NCBI GenBank assembly: GCA_007644065.1
Contig: VJWN01000008.1
Span: forward strand, 1,552,411 to 1,616,410
DNA from: Margaritispora aquatica
Lineage: Eukaryota; Ascomycota; Leotiomycetes; Helotiales; Discinellaceae
Direction of reading: 5' to 3'
Length of the DNA stretch: 64,000 nucleotides
Part shown: positions 1 to 11,713 of the stretch, in pieces
Position numbering within the stretch: the first letter of the stretch is position 1
Layout of the letters: the number at the start of each line of letters is the position of its first letter
Made by a program: the position numbers and the translations under genes
The notes under the pieces: generated by a model
What the model was told of the DNA's origin: nothing
The model's database searches: none
What the model saw: the letters and a program-made list of their open reading frames with translations, nothing else

Positions 1-165
1 TGTCGCCAGGACGTTTTGCAGATCTTGGGAAGAAGCTCAGTTGGGGTTGATGTCTCAAATCAGGCGGGCTTGCCCGCCTCGCTTGAGCTTGGTGAGCGAT
101 TGGTCGCTCTCTACGACAACCCTCGACTGTCTCTTCGGTACATCGAGAACATGTTCCTTCGATGA
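1..165 (+). CDS. C-terminal end of an unidentified protein (partial)
   Basis: Frame 1 is open from the first base and ends at TGA 163-165, giving the last 54 residues of a protein that starts outside the window. The tail has an Arg/Leu-rich, probably helical end (SLRYIENMFLR). I do not recognise the family. Its stop codon overlaps by four bases (ATGA) the only in-frame ATG available for the next gene on the same strand, so either the two transcripts overlap or one of the two models is missing an intron. Coding status is inferred from the open frame alone. Confidence 0.5.
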   Translation, partial: CRQDVLQILGRSSVGVDVSNQAGLPASLELGERLVALYDNPRLSLRYIENMFLR

Positions 166-1111
166 CGGAAACGAGCGACTCGGCGAAGTTGCATTCGCAA
201 TCTATTCATGATGAGATTGCGGAGCTAGAGCTGCGTCTCGCAGATGCCAAAGCGCGACTCAATGGCAACAGCAACGGGTCTCTCACCCCACCTCCAGCCA
301 AGGTGTTAGATAGCAATGGTAAATAGATACATACCCTTGAGTATGTACGAAGAGCAAAAGCTGATGTCAAGCAGGACCATTGACAGCCTCACCTCACCAC
401 TTCCTCCTCTTGCTCTCCGATTCCGCTCTTCCTCTGGGCTCCTTTGCTTTCAGTAGTGGCTTGGAGTCCTATCTCTTACACACACGACCCCGCTCATCTT
501 TCCCCTCTTTCCTGACATATTCACTCTCTTCATATGCTTCGACAACCCTCCCATTCCTTCTCGCTGCGTATCGCAAACCGGTCGACCTCCTTGAGCTGGA
601 TGATACACTAGATGCAGCCATTATGTGTACAGTAGGTCGGAGAGCTTCTGTGGCGCAAGGTCGAGCTCTGCTTTCCATCTGGGATCGCTCTTTTAGCTCT
701 GCCTTGCCAGCTGGTGCTTCAAGCTCTGCGATTTCGTCATTGAAAGAATTTGCTGTATTGTTGCGTGGGACTTCCACAAACATAGCGAGCGATTTACCTA
801 TGGCATCTGCGCACCTGGGTCCGTTATTTGGTGCAATCGCATGTATATTGGGGATGAGCATCCAGCAGACAGCGTATGTGTTTATGTTAAGTCATGTCAA
901 AGCTCTGCTGTCTGCGGCTGTGAGGGCGAGTATATTTGGTCCGTATCATGCACAGAAGCTTTTGGCCAGTGTTGATGTTCAGGAGGGAATTCAGCAGGTT
1001 ATCGAGAAAGAGTGGAATACGAGTATCGCGGATGCTGGACAAAGTGTGCCAGTGATGGATCTGTGGATTGGAAGACATGAGATGTTATATTCAAGAATTT
1101 TTAACAGTTGA
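162..1111 (+). CDS. ureF: Urease accessory protein UreF
   Basis: UreF works with UreD and UreG to deliver nickel to apo-urease in the cytosol. Exons are 162-318 and 375-1111. The intron (319-374, GTAAAT...GCAG, 56 nt) joins phase 1 and gives a 297-residue protein. The family hallmark LLLLSDSALPLGSFAFSSGL lies at about residues 61-80, followed by the all-helical UreF body and a conserved C-terminal region. The first 50 residues form a charged, possibly coiled-coil extension (HDEIAELELRLADAKARL). ATG 162 is the only ATG in this frame before the core and overlaps the stop of the upstream reading frame, so the start is less certain than the rest. UreD and UreG are not in the window. Convergent with the next gene, which ends 131 nt downstream. 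Confidence 0.88.
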
Positions 1112-1242
1112 ACATCATTCTATTGTTGATGTTACGATGCTGAAAATGCAGCAATGCTGTGATACTTTTAGTACTTAATGACAGGTTCGAATTCATGCCA
1201 TGCCCAGACGAATCTCCCTACCCAAACGCCCTAATTATACCG

Positions 1243-2473
1243 CTAATCGCTATCACTATCATACGCAACCAGTGGACCTGAGGGTGCCGCTGGCTTTGGC
1301 TTTGTCGAGACAGAAGCCTGTGTACTTTTCAATGCAGCAAGCGTGCTGCTGGAAAAGATGCCGTTCTCTTCCACAGGAGCTTCCTCTTGCTCAAACTGAT
1401 CCGCTTCCAGCATAAGCATCTGCTCTTCCTCAAGCGACAAACCCTGTCTACCCACTGGGTTGACCGCATTGGCACCTCTCGCAAAATATACATCATCTGG
1501 TGCTTCGTATCCAACCAGACCAAAACCACCCTCAGTCTTCTTTCTTTTCCGTGCTTCTGGGTCACGGCCCTCAATTTGCGCCACGAATTCAGCGGGCAAT
1601 GCTCTCCGTACTGCTTCTGCTGCTTGCTCTTCGATTCTCCGTACCTCGCGCTTTTGTGACATGGGATTTGGGTCTGCAGTCGCCCACCTAACGTTGAGAA
1701 TCTCGCTGTGGTCTAACGATTGATGTGCCATAGCCTCCTTGGCAAACTGCGCATTGGCTTCGTTTGAATATGTGATGAAAGCAACACCTCTGGTATTGAG
1801 AACGCGTACTATAAGCTGATTAGTCTCTCGATTATCCAAGGAGCTGGATATACTTACTGCGCTCGACCTGACCCCATTCTGCAAAATGCCTAGCGACCAC
1901 TTCCTCAATATCATCTGTGACATGTATCCTGCCAACATATACTGTGCGATTCTGCCTCATGAAACTTCCAACACCTCCCATATCATCTCTATAGTCCGAA
2001 TGCTTGTCTCTGCCAAACACGTCCACATTCGGGTTGAACATATCATGTATTCCAGGTAACCTGTGCAGGTACTCGCATTCCACACCCTTTGGACATATCC
2101 CTCTTGCAAAGAACAGGCAGAAATAGCTTCCAGGGACTTTGTCGGCTTTCGTATATCCAGAATCCTTAACAACATTGCATCGTCCAGCGGCCGCAGTTTT
2201 GGAGAGATATTTGTCTTCGCGATCGCCACCAGACCACTTGTTGTACCAGATGTTGAAGATCGTGCCAGTCTGCGGTGGAGGCTCTGATTTCATCGTCGAA
2301 GGGTCAACTTGTGGTCGCGCTGGACGCTTCTTCTTGCGAATGATCTTCTTCATCTTCCGTTCTCCAGGAGCTGCAACCTCATTGCTTGTCGTCGTAAGAG
2401 CCATTGAATCATTTCCTGCTTCCTCCTCTAAAGGCGCCATGGTATGTGGTGGTGCTGTCTCGACTTCGGCCAT
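1243..2473 (-). CDS. cwc2: Pre-mRNA-splicing factor Cwc2 (NTC-related, RBM22-like)
   Basis: Cwc2 is an RNA-binding protein of the activated spliceosome that contacts U6 snRNA and helps shape the catalytic centre. Exons are 2473-1858 and 1808-1243; the 49-nt intron (GTAAGT...TATAG) rebuilds QVERIRVLNTRG. The product is 393 residues. Visible parts are a basic N-terminal stretch (KKIIRKKKRPARP, about 42-54), a torus/CCCH zinc finger with C119, C127, C133 and H137 (CLFFARGICPKGVECEYLH), then an RRM from RTVYVGRI (about 176-183) through GVAFITY to VRWATADPNP, and a low-complexity tail ending DSDSD. An upstream in-frame ATG at 2557 would add 28 residues. I prefer 2473 because the extension has no family-like sequence. 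Length fits fungal Cwc2. Confidence 0.93.
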
Positions 2474-3111
2474 TGTGTTGGTTGTCGCAAGGTTGCAGGT
2501 GTTCGAGTTCAAAAAGTGAGAAGGCTGAACGCCACAGGGAGGCGCGCTAAAACCCACTCGCCACAGTCGTGAATAACTTTACTTTGGGTGATTGCGTTTT
2601 TGGAAATTAGGCGATGTCATGTTTGCAACATTTTTCTTCTGGATTACTAAAGATCATGATAATGATCGGTCTGAAATGACACTTGATGCTCACGTAACTC
2701 TACAAACTCATAAAGCTCTTCTTATGTCAACACCTCTACTTCATTCATGTCTCATCACTGCTTAGCTAGGACTGACCGGATGCCAAAGCTTTCCGCTACC
2801 CATCTACGCAGATAGATGCAGATTCGTTGAAATGGCTAGTCGTATATGTCTCGTGGGAGCTTGACTGTAGAAATATTGATTATATTCAGATCAATCACTG
2901 TGTCTGCATGAAAGCTCAGCTTAGCCAACAGAGGTTCTCAGGATGTCCACAATGTCCGGCTATAACCCTGGATAGTCCCAAAAATTCAGAGTGAAAGCAC
3001 AGTCAAGTTAATATGGAATGTATGCAAGTCAAAGTCATCACTTGACAGGGGGGATTACTATTCTATTACTCTACTCATCACAAGTAGGCAGATTCTTACC
3101 ATTGAGAAATC
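2474..3111. other. Intergenic, upstream of cwc2
   Basis: No reading frame with coding character was seen. It contains the cwc2 upstream region and the 3' flank of the membrane-protein gene that ends at 3112. Confidence 0.5.
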
Positions 3112-3767
3112 TCAAACGGGATACAACACAAACGCCATCTTCTTCCCAGCCTGTAAGCTTATACCTCCCTGTGTCTGCCCATCATCCAAACAGTTTCCCT
3201 CCCTCGAATATACTGTCTCATCCATGAGCAGGTGCGTCGTATCCATGCACGCTTTTTCATCAACCACGAGCGTATTCGCATCCTGTCCAACATTCTCTAC
3301 CATGCCTGTTTCCGTATCAGCATATTTTTTGTTCCCAGAAATCCGGTCGACTAACCAACAATACCAGACCACCTATCCTCATGCCTGGATGACTGCGGGA
3401 TCCTCACAGTGAAAGTATATCCATTCGGTACACTCACGCCATGCACATTCTGACAAAAAGCCACTCTCCCCTCTTCGAATCTCTGTACATCCATCTTCGG
3501 CCCGTAACCAGGAAGCACCTCAGACGTGCATAATACGGTATCGTGATCCCGGTCCAACTTTTCAAGCAAAGCACTAGATCGGGCGCCAAATTCGATTTTG
3601 GAAATAGGATTGAGTCCAAGTCTAATGACAGAAAGTGGCGGTGATAGCACTGTCGATTTTGGCTGTATGGGTGGTATCCACAAGGGTGATTTCTGGATGC
3701 GTATGAGGGTGAAGATGGTTAAGATGATGGAGACGATGACGATTCCAATGAGGAAGAAGAATTCCAT
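3112..3767 (-). CDS. Small single-pass membrane protein, family not recognised
   Basis: Exons are 3767-3438 and 3372-3112 with a 65-nt intron (GTGAGT...GATAG) in phase 0, giving 196 residues. The first 24 residues are a strong hydrophobic anchor (MEFFFLIGIVIVSIILTIF), followed by a proline-rich linker and a soluble domain with WYCWLVDR and GNKKYADTETG motifs in exon 2. The frame continuity and strong donor support a real gene. A second GT (GTGAGG, 30 nt further on) would give a much shorter tail and looks inferior. The topology suggests an N-anchored protein with a cytosolic or lumenal domain. The function is unknown and none is assigned. Confidence 0.65.
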
Positions 3768-6020
3768 TCTGAGTAGGTATGTTCGTTTTGTTTGATAGGT
3801 GTTACATGCGTTGTTTTGTTGTGACCGATGGCAAAATCCAAATAATGGCGAAAGAATGCCGCTTTTCCTTCGTTTCGCAGGCGCGACTGGGCGCGATGAG
3901 GTGGTACCGCAATACATTATTTAGCAAGGGCGGATATTTAGCAGCTAATTCACACTCGTGCTTGCTTCTAGGGAGCGAGTCTTGTTCACTAGCATATGTC
4001 AGATAGCTACCTAGCTTATGCCTATCTATACTTTGAATGGGTAACACACCTTTCACATTCGAATACTGCCTAAAAGAACCTTCACATAAATATACAAGAT
4101 CTAGCTATTATAGAAATTGGCGCTTGCATTGTATTCCATAATAGAGCTTGTGTTGGTTGGGGTCAGTGTTGGTTGGTTTTGAGCAGGCGCTTAACGAGCT
4201 CAACTTTCGAGAAATCTGTTTGTAACCCCAATTAGAACCCGGAAATTCATAAACATCAATTTCTGCCCACACTAACATCAAATTTGACAGCTACTAAAAA
4301 TAATGCCGTACTTCTCTAGTAAGTATTGATCATACACCTGATCTGCAATGTAATGAATGCAAAGCTTGAATTCCAAGCCTTGTTAAGCGAAGTCGCTTCT
4401 AGCAGCAGAATCTCACGGGCAATGACCGCACATCTTATGGTGTGATATCCAAGGTCCCGCCAAATCCTCATTCAAGGTTGAAAGACTACTGCAAGAAGAG
4501 GCGGATATCATGGCAGGGTCTATGTCCAACATAAGCCGCACTAGGAAACGTATCCAGCCAGAGTGAAGCCAGCCGCGACATCGAAGGAGGGAATTGTGAG
4601 TGATTCTCCTCAACCTTCGCGCACGTAGACAGTAAATCCTCTTCACACTTAACAGGATCTGCCGCAGCTAACATCGGGTCTTCGAAAGGCCTAAACTACC
4701 TGACTTGATACAGCGAACCAAGAGTGTCCGCACTTGCCATCGTTCGACTCACTTCTCTCACTCCCTGTCTCACTTTTTCAGAACTACTTGGTTTATATGT
4801 GTATCAAAAGAAAGATATGGAGATATCATATCGTGATGCAGAAATCGTGATTCATTGCCAATAATGCTACGGAGAGTACGCGACTCGCTTGTCAGTTCAG
4901 GTTGAGATACCCTTCGTGTAGGCCGAAGCTTGAGATACTTTGGTAAGATGAGCTAATACCGAGGGTTCTTCCCAATCACGAGAAGCATAAAAAAAAGTAG
5001 CAAGCAAATAATAAGATCTTGTCGCGAAATTACAAAAGATAAGGTATGAGTGCGGTCAAGTGACGAGATTAGAGTCATGCTTTCGAAGGTCAAGAAAATG
5101 GCAAATCTAAATAGCTACTCAGCTAAAACAACCTGCAAGAACAAGAAAACTTAAACGTATACAAATTCTTACAAGCAATACTATGGAAGATTGTCAGGAA
5201 ATATATTGTCTTAATGCGAATTTCGCTAGAAAGGCGAGCTCGTCAATGTTGTGTGCATGAACTTACCACATTGACAACCTCCTGATCGCAACTGCAAACA
5301 GGAAATACTTTTTTCCTCATATTACCCCAGATTCCATGAAAATAAATTCACGACCCCACTCTCACCAAATCATACCATATCATATCCCGGGATGTTGTCA
5401 CCGCCTCATCAACATGAGGCTCCCCCACCTCTGACCGTGCACAGCCAACGAACTCATTCTGGCACTGCCAAGAACACCCGCCCACCAAAAGCACTCTACC
5501 CGAAATGCACGCCCCTCGCAAACACTTTCCCTCAGCAGCACCGCTGCCCTCGCTTACGCTCCTTCAATCTCAGAAGTCTAAAGCCAAAACGTTCATCCCA
5601 AGGGCGTCTCTGTCTATCCGACGAAACCTCTCGATTCAAACAAAACGGTTTGGGCTTGGCAAGACCCCCTCTGGTATCGTTAGATGGATTCGGCTCTTCA
5701 GCGGCCCCGTCAACTACTATGTCTGTAGAAGATGAGCCTCTCGTTTCCATCTACCGGGGCCTCAATGTGAAGCGACCGCATGCTGAGAAAGCTTATACAC
5801 GACGCCAGTCGATCGCTTGGCGGGAGTATATAGCTCTCGCGCCAGCCTGCCAGAATGTAGAATCCCAAGCCTCAAGCTATCCAGTTCTCTCTTCATCTTC
5901 ATTCTCTGTCTTTCTATACTTCTCCCTGGCGGATACATTTGCTCAAATTCTCCATCCCCCTATTTTTCAAATCTGCATTTCCAGCCAGCTCACTCACTCA
6001 CTTTCTCCTCATCCCTCAAA
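3768..6020. other. 2.25-kb intergenic region upstream of the pectate lyase
   Basis: No gene supported. A short open stretch on the minus strand (4674-4486) has some protein-like character but no start or splice structure I could complete. The last 600 bases are C-rich, with several overlapping open frames that look like 5' leader or promoter composition. Confidence 0.45.
5827..5832 (+). promoter_or_regulatory. Candidate TATA box of the pectate lyase gene
   Basis: TATATA sits within GGGAGTATATAGC about 190 nt before the ATG and is followed by a pyrimidine-rich leader (TCTCTTCATCTTC). The position is plausible if the 5' UTR is about 150 nt. This is inferred from sequence only. Confidence 0.4.
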
Positions 6021-7172
6021 ATGAAGTTATCAGTTCTCTCGGCTGGTCTCCTTGCTACTTTGGCTGCTGCGGCGCCAACTAAGACCTCAAAGCAGGTTGC
6101 TGCTAGAGCAAACGGCACATCTGGCGCTTCCATCACTGATGCTTGTGATCTCGGATACGCAACCGAGAATGGCGGGTAAGTCATACGATCTCCCTTCTCC
6201 ATGGGCATTACTAACAAGCTGCATAGAACAACCGGAGGAACTGGTGGAACCACAGTCACTGTCGCCGATTTTGCCGCTTTCACAGCAGCAGTCACCAACG
6301 ACGACGTAGCAAAGGTCATTGTTGTCTCCGGAACCATCACCGGCAGCTCCAAGGTCCGCATCGGCTCAAACAAGACCTTGATCGGTCTCCCCGGCTCCAA
6401 GCTCGTAGGTGTCGGGCTCTTCGTGTGGAAGCAATCCAACGTGATCATCCGCAACATCGTTTCCCAGAACGTTCTCGCCGCTGCAGGAGATGCCATTGGT
6501 ATTCAGAAGTCCACCAACGTCTGGGTTGACCACTGGTACGTGATCCCGTCTCTTTCTCTTGCAGTCCAGTATTAACAGAAGCAGTGAGTTGTACTCCGAT
6601 CTCGAGCACGACAAGGACTACTACGATGGTCTGATGGACGTCACTCATGCCTCCGAGTGGGTCACCATCTCTAACACCTACCTGCACGATCACTGGAAGG
6701 CCTCCCTCGTCGGCCACAGCGACAACAACGGCGCTGAGGATACCGGCCACTTGCACGTCACCTATGCCAACAACCACTGGGCATCGATCGGATCCCGTGG
6801 TCCCAGTTTCCGCTTCGGTACCGGCCACATCTACAACTCATACTACGAAAACGCCGCTACTGGAATCAACACTCGCCAGGGTGCTCAGATCTTGGTGCAG
6901 AGCAATGTCTTCTCCAATGTCACTGATCCTCTGTCTTCTCTGTACAGTGATGTTGTTGGGTAAGTCGATCCGAGAGAATGGTAAATTTGAAAGGAGCTAA
7001 CTAGTGCAATAGCTATGCCAATGCTTTCGACAACGACTTCGGATCAGGAAACAACACTGCTGGTGAGGGAACCATGACCCCTACCTCTGTGCCATACGAG
7101 TACACTCTCCTCGGCTCGGCGAATGTCAAGGCAGCTGTTGTTGGCACTGCCGGCGCCACATTAAGCTTCTAG
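6021..7172 (+). CDS. Secreted pectate lyase, polysaccharide lyase family 1
   Basis: Cleaves de-esterified pectin by calcium-dependent beta-elimination outside the cell. Exons are 6021-6175, 6227-6535, 6585-6959 and 7013-7172, with three introns of 49-53 nt; the first two show CTAAC/TTAAC branch sites. Product is 332 residues. Signal peptide at about 1-18 (MKLSVLSAGLLATLAAAAP). Parallel beta-helix signatures follow: KVIVVSGTITGS, NVIIRNI, the Ca-site region NVWVDHCELYSDLEHDKDYYDG, DVTHASEWVTISN, GSRGPSFRFG and YYENAATGINTRQGAQ. The second splice junction rebuilds the invariant VDH-x-E/D block across a Cys codon. The length matches fungal PL1 lyases. It stands alone, with a pyrimidine-rich leader and a TATA-like element about 190 nt upstream. 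Confidence 0.93.
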
Positions 7173-9537
7173 ACGATGCTTTGAAAAGTGATTTGATTGT
7201 TGGAATGTGTTTTTGTAAATACCCAAACTTCTTGTATATAGCTTCTTTCCAATGTACTGGTACATACTCTATGCCCACTGTCCGTTTCGAAAATCAGAAT
7301 TTGTGAGCACCAACCAAGCGTGAGGCTGCTTGGCTCTACTACATTCAAGTCTTCAAATTGAATAGCTCTCGTAGCCTCTAGTTGCGTGTTGGCATCTCTT
7401 TTGAGGGTTAAGATCAGCTCAGATTTAATATGTCCAGCCGAAAGTTCGTCTCAATCTCGACTTTTACATCATACTTGACGTCGATACCTCTACAATCCAC
7501 CTCGGTTTAGGAAACCGGTAGTCAATGAACCGCCAAAGCATGTTCGCATTAGAAAGAACGAGCTTCTTCCTCTTCAATCGCTGCCACTAGTAGAACTTCG
7601 ACATCAAGCTACCCAGAGATTTCGATGAGTTCTCACAGAAGAAGTCGAGGTTAGGTTATCTCCCAAGCTCTTTAGACGTTGAAATACTGGCGAATTAGGT
7701 GCGCAAATTGTCCCAACCAACACTTACTTGTATTGGTTCAAGTTTCCTCATTGTTATATTTTCAAGAGCGCAACACAAGAAGCGCCACTCCCTGCTTATC
7801 CCTTTGGTTACGGATACCCTTCAGCGGCAGCACAACCTGCTCAAACAAACGTGATTATAAGTAACGTCGATACGGGGTTCTGTACATCCCTGAAGCAAAA
7901 CTACGCCTAGCATTCCGAGTCGACTTCCGAAGACAGATCAAGGCGATGGTTACAATCTCACACATGCCAGCTCCTTATGCATAAATCTGCGATGCAGTTA
8001 GCATTATATGGGAGGTTTGTACACTTCTACATCACCAACCATGGCTTGTAGCCTGATCAAATCATTTTCTGAGGACTTCAGGTCTTCCCGTCAGCTCATC
8101 TTGCAAAGAATAGGCTAAATGGATGGCAAATAGATTCCAAGATATATTCAAAGTAAGCCAAGGTAGCTGAATAGTATTCCAGATCCCATCATCGTCAGAA
8201 AGAGTTTACTCTTCCTGGTACTCAATTAGCATTACTTGAAACGCTATCTTCTTTCTTGAATTCGAGATATTTGTATGCATATGTCATTTTTTGTCGTCTT
8301 TTGCAATCATCTTTTCTATGCTTAGCTTTTCTTTCGTTCTAGTTTGATGCGGGAAATAGTCTGGTTCTTATCTTTCGATGCTTGTCTTTTACTCCTCCGG
8401 ACTCTCTCCTACTCCGGTGACAAGGAAATAGAGACGCGGAACTTCTGTAAGGAGCTCGATGACCATCTATACGGAGAGGAGGCCTAAGATCCTTGACAGC
8501 GCCGTGATGGTCTCGATACGAATGACTTGGGTACCTTGATACCACCTTGGATTTATCACAAGACATATATGAAGGGCACCTTCCTAATCGAGGATCTCAT
8601 CATTCATGTTGTTCGAAGTGTGAGCGATCACCAAACAAGAGCTGTTTATTCTACTCGCGCTTGTCAAAACATGATTCAACGCACTTGTCATATAGCATAG
8701 CTCACTTGCCACAACTTCTTCAATATTCATCACACTTGTTGTGTTGTCTTCGGTCTGACGGTATTTACAGGCAATTGATTTGGACGATCAACACTGAGAA
8801 GCCAAGTCGGCACTCGACCCGTTGCGCTTTTGGACATTTTATCTCGTAACGACCCCAAGAAAAAAGAGGCTGTTCACAATGGAACATGTCGATCACCTGT
8901 CAAATTCCGACCGATGACCTCATGTTGAACACAACACGAGCAATAGTGTCCTCGGTATTAAGTTCTCCGAGACAGCGAGGGACAACGGTGTACAACGGTG
9001 TATAACGGCACTGGACACTATACGGGTATATGCAGTAGAGTATATGCATAAAATGTATGCATGAATGAACAAACAAAAGATCATCTCATGTTCACCCAAA
9101 TCACCAGGTTAGTTAGCAGGGCAGTGCTTCAAATCAAAAACCTTGATGGCATCACTGCCGAGCCCTTCGGTCCCGGTGGAGGGAAGACCCTGTACTTTCT
9201 TGTGCTACTGCACGGAAGACCCCTATTTTAGATTCAAGGTTACTTAGACGAGCTTGGCAGACGACAGACCTCGTATTGAGGCACTATGTCAAGCTTTGGG
9301 GGATTGCGGAGCATGATTTTGGGAGAAGAACGTCAGGTGAGTTGGTGATGATCAGGGTCAGGGAGAGAAAGAGGGAGAGAAAGAGTATATAAGGACCTGT
9401 GTTTCTCACTTGAGGTTCACTTCATCATCAGCTTCAATCATCTCAAGCAACTCACACTATAACTCAAACTTCAAACACCAACACACCACATCACTTCACA
9501 AACAACTAAACAGCCAACAACCACCTCAAACATCAAC
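7173..9537. other. 2.4-kb intergenic region
   Basis: No gene supported. A 60-residue open stretch at 7728-7910 has no start context or recognisable motif. Close to 9000 there are short repeats (CAACGGTGTA at 8980-9000) and an A+T-rich patch (GTATATGCAGTAGAGTATATGC). Confidence 0.45.
9387..9393 (+). promoter_or_regulatory. TATA box of the Alt a 1-like gene
   Basis: TATATAA in GAGTATATAAGGACC lies about 150 nt before the ATG. Just upstream is a purine-rich GAGAGAAAGAGG tract, and downstream a C/A-rich leader (CAACACACCACATCAC). This is a typical layout for a strongly induced secreted-protein gene. Confidence 0.6.
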
Positions 9538-10023
9538 ATGCGTTTCTCCACCCTCGCCATCCCCGCCCTCTTCAGCGCCCTCGCAGCCGCCGACCCAGAA
9601 ACCATCTCCGTCACGGGCCTCGTCGTCCGCAACATCGACAGCGCCATCGAAAGCGCCTCCTTCACCATCGAGCCCGCGAACGTGGCGTGCTCCGTGTCCG
9701 CGTACGACGGGGACGTGACGATCGTCAACCTATGCGGGGAGAGCAAGTACCGGTTTTACATCGAGGAGGAGAGTTTGACGAATTACAACCTGACGGTCTA
9801 TAAGGAGACGGGCCTTGCGTGAGTTTTCCTATTTCTTCATTGGTGGTGTGGTGTGGCGAGCAGGTGATTTGGGATTGAGGCTAATATTGTGTTTGATAGA
9901 TCTGGTGTTTACAGAGAGGAGCCGCTGGTGCTGTATTGTCATGCGGGACCGACGGGTATCACGGATTATGTGTGTGATCAGACTTCAGACAAGGTGTTCA
10001 CTTTGACCTTTGATGGGCAGTGA
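9538..10023 (+). CDS. Small secreted cysteine protein, Alt a 1-like (AA1-like) fold
   Basis: Exons are 9538-9818 and 9900-10023 with an 81-nt intron (GTGAGT...GATAG, phase 2). The 134-residue product has a signal peptide ending near residue 18 (ALAAA-D). The mature part carries four cysteines, C51, C66, C107 and C119, spaced as in AA1-like proteins: VACSVSAYDG, CGESKYRFYI, a Leu-rich strand with YKETGLASGVY, then YCHAGP and DYVCDQ. That family contains Alternaria Alt a 1 and several secreted plant-defence elicitors. Family membership is by remembered motif pattern, not a search. The first exon is markedly GC-rich, with C-ending codons, compared with its flanks, suggesting high expression. Receptor or target cannot be inferred. 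Confidence 0.75.
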
Positions 10024-11713
10024 TTCGACCAATTCGATTCAGGTGAAGAGGTGGGATCTGATTTATTTGCATAGCGTGGTTGGGTTTTGTGTATATTTGT
10101 ATCATGCATAGAGAGCGAGATGTCTAAGAATAGTTGTCCGAACCTGTCTGGTTAAATCTAAACCATATCGAACATCAAGTCGTATACCTTCTGGAGTTGT
10201 TTTCTCTGTTTCCGGTTTTCGATTATTGCTCGCATCGTCTTGTCTTGCTTCGCTTCTGCCTCCCATGTGTCGGTGCAATGTTGCTAGTGCTTTTCGACCC
10301 AACGACTTCACTCTCTAATATATCCCACATCTGTTATACGCTGTCAAAACAAGCACTTGAGTTGAAATCATATAGCTAATTTTCAAACTTCAACAATCCA
10401 TATCCTCTCCCCTTTCAAACCAATTCTCCTAAAGTACACACACATACACTTGAAGCCCATCACTCATCACTCCCCTCCGATCTCTCTCACTCTCTCAATT
10501 GCCCCACTCTCAAGCACCATCAAATCCCAAATCCAAGAATCTCACAGTCCCCCTCAGCGAGAATCAGCACCTCCTACAAAGCACTTCTAAAGCACCCCTA
10601 CCTAGCCGATCCTAAAATAATTCACACTTCACACTTCACGCTGCACTTCCAACGAATCCTCAGCTGTGTACTCTGCATATGATAAAGCGCTTTGGTCACG
10701 ACAGCAGCACTATTTCTGTATCTTTGTGCCCTAGATTGGTTGGTAGGTAGGGAGTCTCTAGCCTGTCAGAGAGGGGAGAGGGGGGAAGCGATGGAAGCGA
10801 GTATTAAAGTATCAATGCATACTTCCTGGGTAGGCTCCGTTAAGATACTTGATGCAGCTTACCTACTTAGTTACTTACTTGGTTGGTTCTCAGGATCGTG
10901 TCTGTTATTGCGAACTGATTAACTAGTAATTATAGCACAGAGGAGGAGGAGGAGGGGGGGAGGGGGGGTGAGTTAAAGTCGTGGCGTGCATTCCTCTTTT
11001 GGTGGATGTATTCCTTCTGGGGAAACAAGTGAATGAGGAGATGGAGGGGTGGGAGATGGAAGTGGATGCTCATTTTTGTGTTTGAGGAGAAGCTGAGTAT
11101 AGTGGAACGGACCCTCGCGTCGTTGGGACTTCCCATTGTCTAGTTCACTCATGATCGTGACGAAGTAGCTGAGATGTGATGTGGTTGGATGTGGTGTGGT
11201 CGTGGGATGTCTTTCTTGTCTTGCTTGAGCAGGAGGTGACGGAGCTGATGGAGCTGATGGAGTGGAAACTGCGAGGGTGGTCTGGTTCTGGTTCGGTTTC
11301 TGGTTCGCTTAGTGGTGGGGGAGGTAAGGGAATTTTTCGATGGATTCGGCCTATGATGGTGGGGAGATAGAGAGAAGAGGGAGGGTGCATTGGGCTGTGG
11401 TGCTGCGTGATTCATAATCAGGAGCGCTGATCTGCTGTTGTCGAAATGCTTGTCAGATACCCTTGTCTCATAGCGTGTACGAGGTAGCTGAGTCCAACTT
11501 CAAGGCCAATTCCAAGTCCAAATGCAAGCCAAATATATAATGTGATGCTATTCTCTATAAACGTTATATTACAAATACCAACCCCACGGCCCATTATTCA
11601 CCTCTATCCTCCTCAGCTCTGTTCATAGCGCACTACGCTTTCGAAGAAGAGTCCATAGACTCTTTGATACGTGTACGCTGCTAATCGTGTATGCTTAGCT
11701 AGCGGTGCGATAT
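10024..11713. other. 1.7-kb intergenic region with purine-rich tracts
   Basis: No gene supported. It contains a GAGGAGGAGGAGG-G(7)-AGG(5) purine tract near 10940-10970 and simple (CTGATGGAG) and (GGTTCTG) repeats around 11240-11310. Open frames here on the minus strand are Pro/Ser/His-rich low complexity. Confidence 0.45.

Noticed and set aside
1182..1194. tRNA B-box-like word GGTTCGAATTC
   Set aside because: No A box, acceptor stem or cloverleaf could be formed around it.
4486..4674. 62-residue minus-strand frame with protein-like composition
   Set aside because: No start, splice partner or recognisable motif could be attached; candidate introns were about 32 nt, too short.
5392..6024. 210-residue open frame just upstream of, and overlapping, the pectate lyase start
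   Set aside because: It overlaps the leader and TATA-like element of a certain gene, is Pro/Ser/His-rich without motifs, and ends at the lyase start. It is C-rich promoter/leader sequence that happens to be open.
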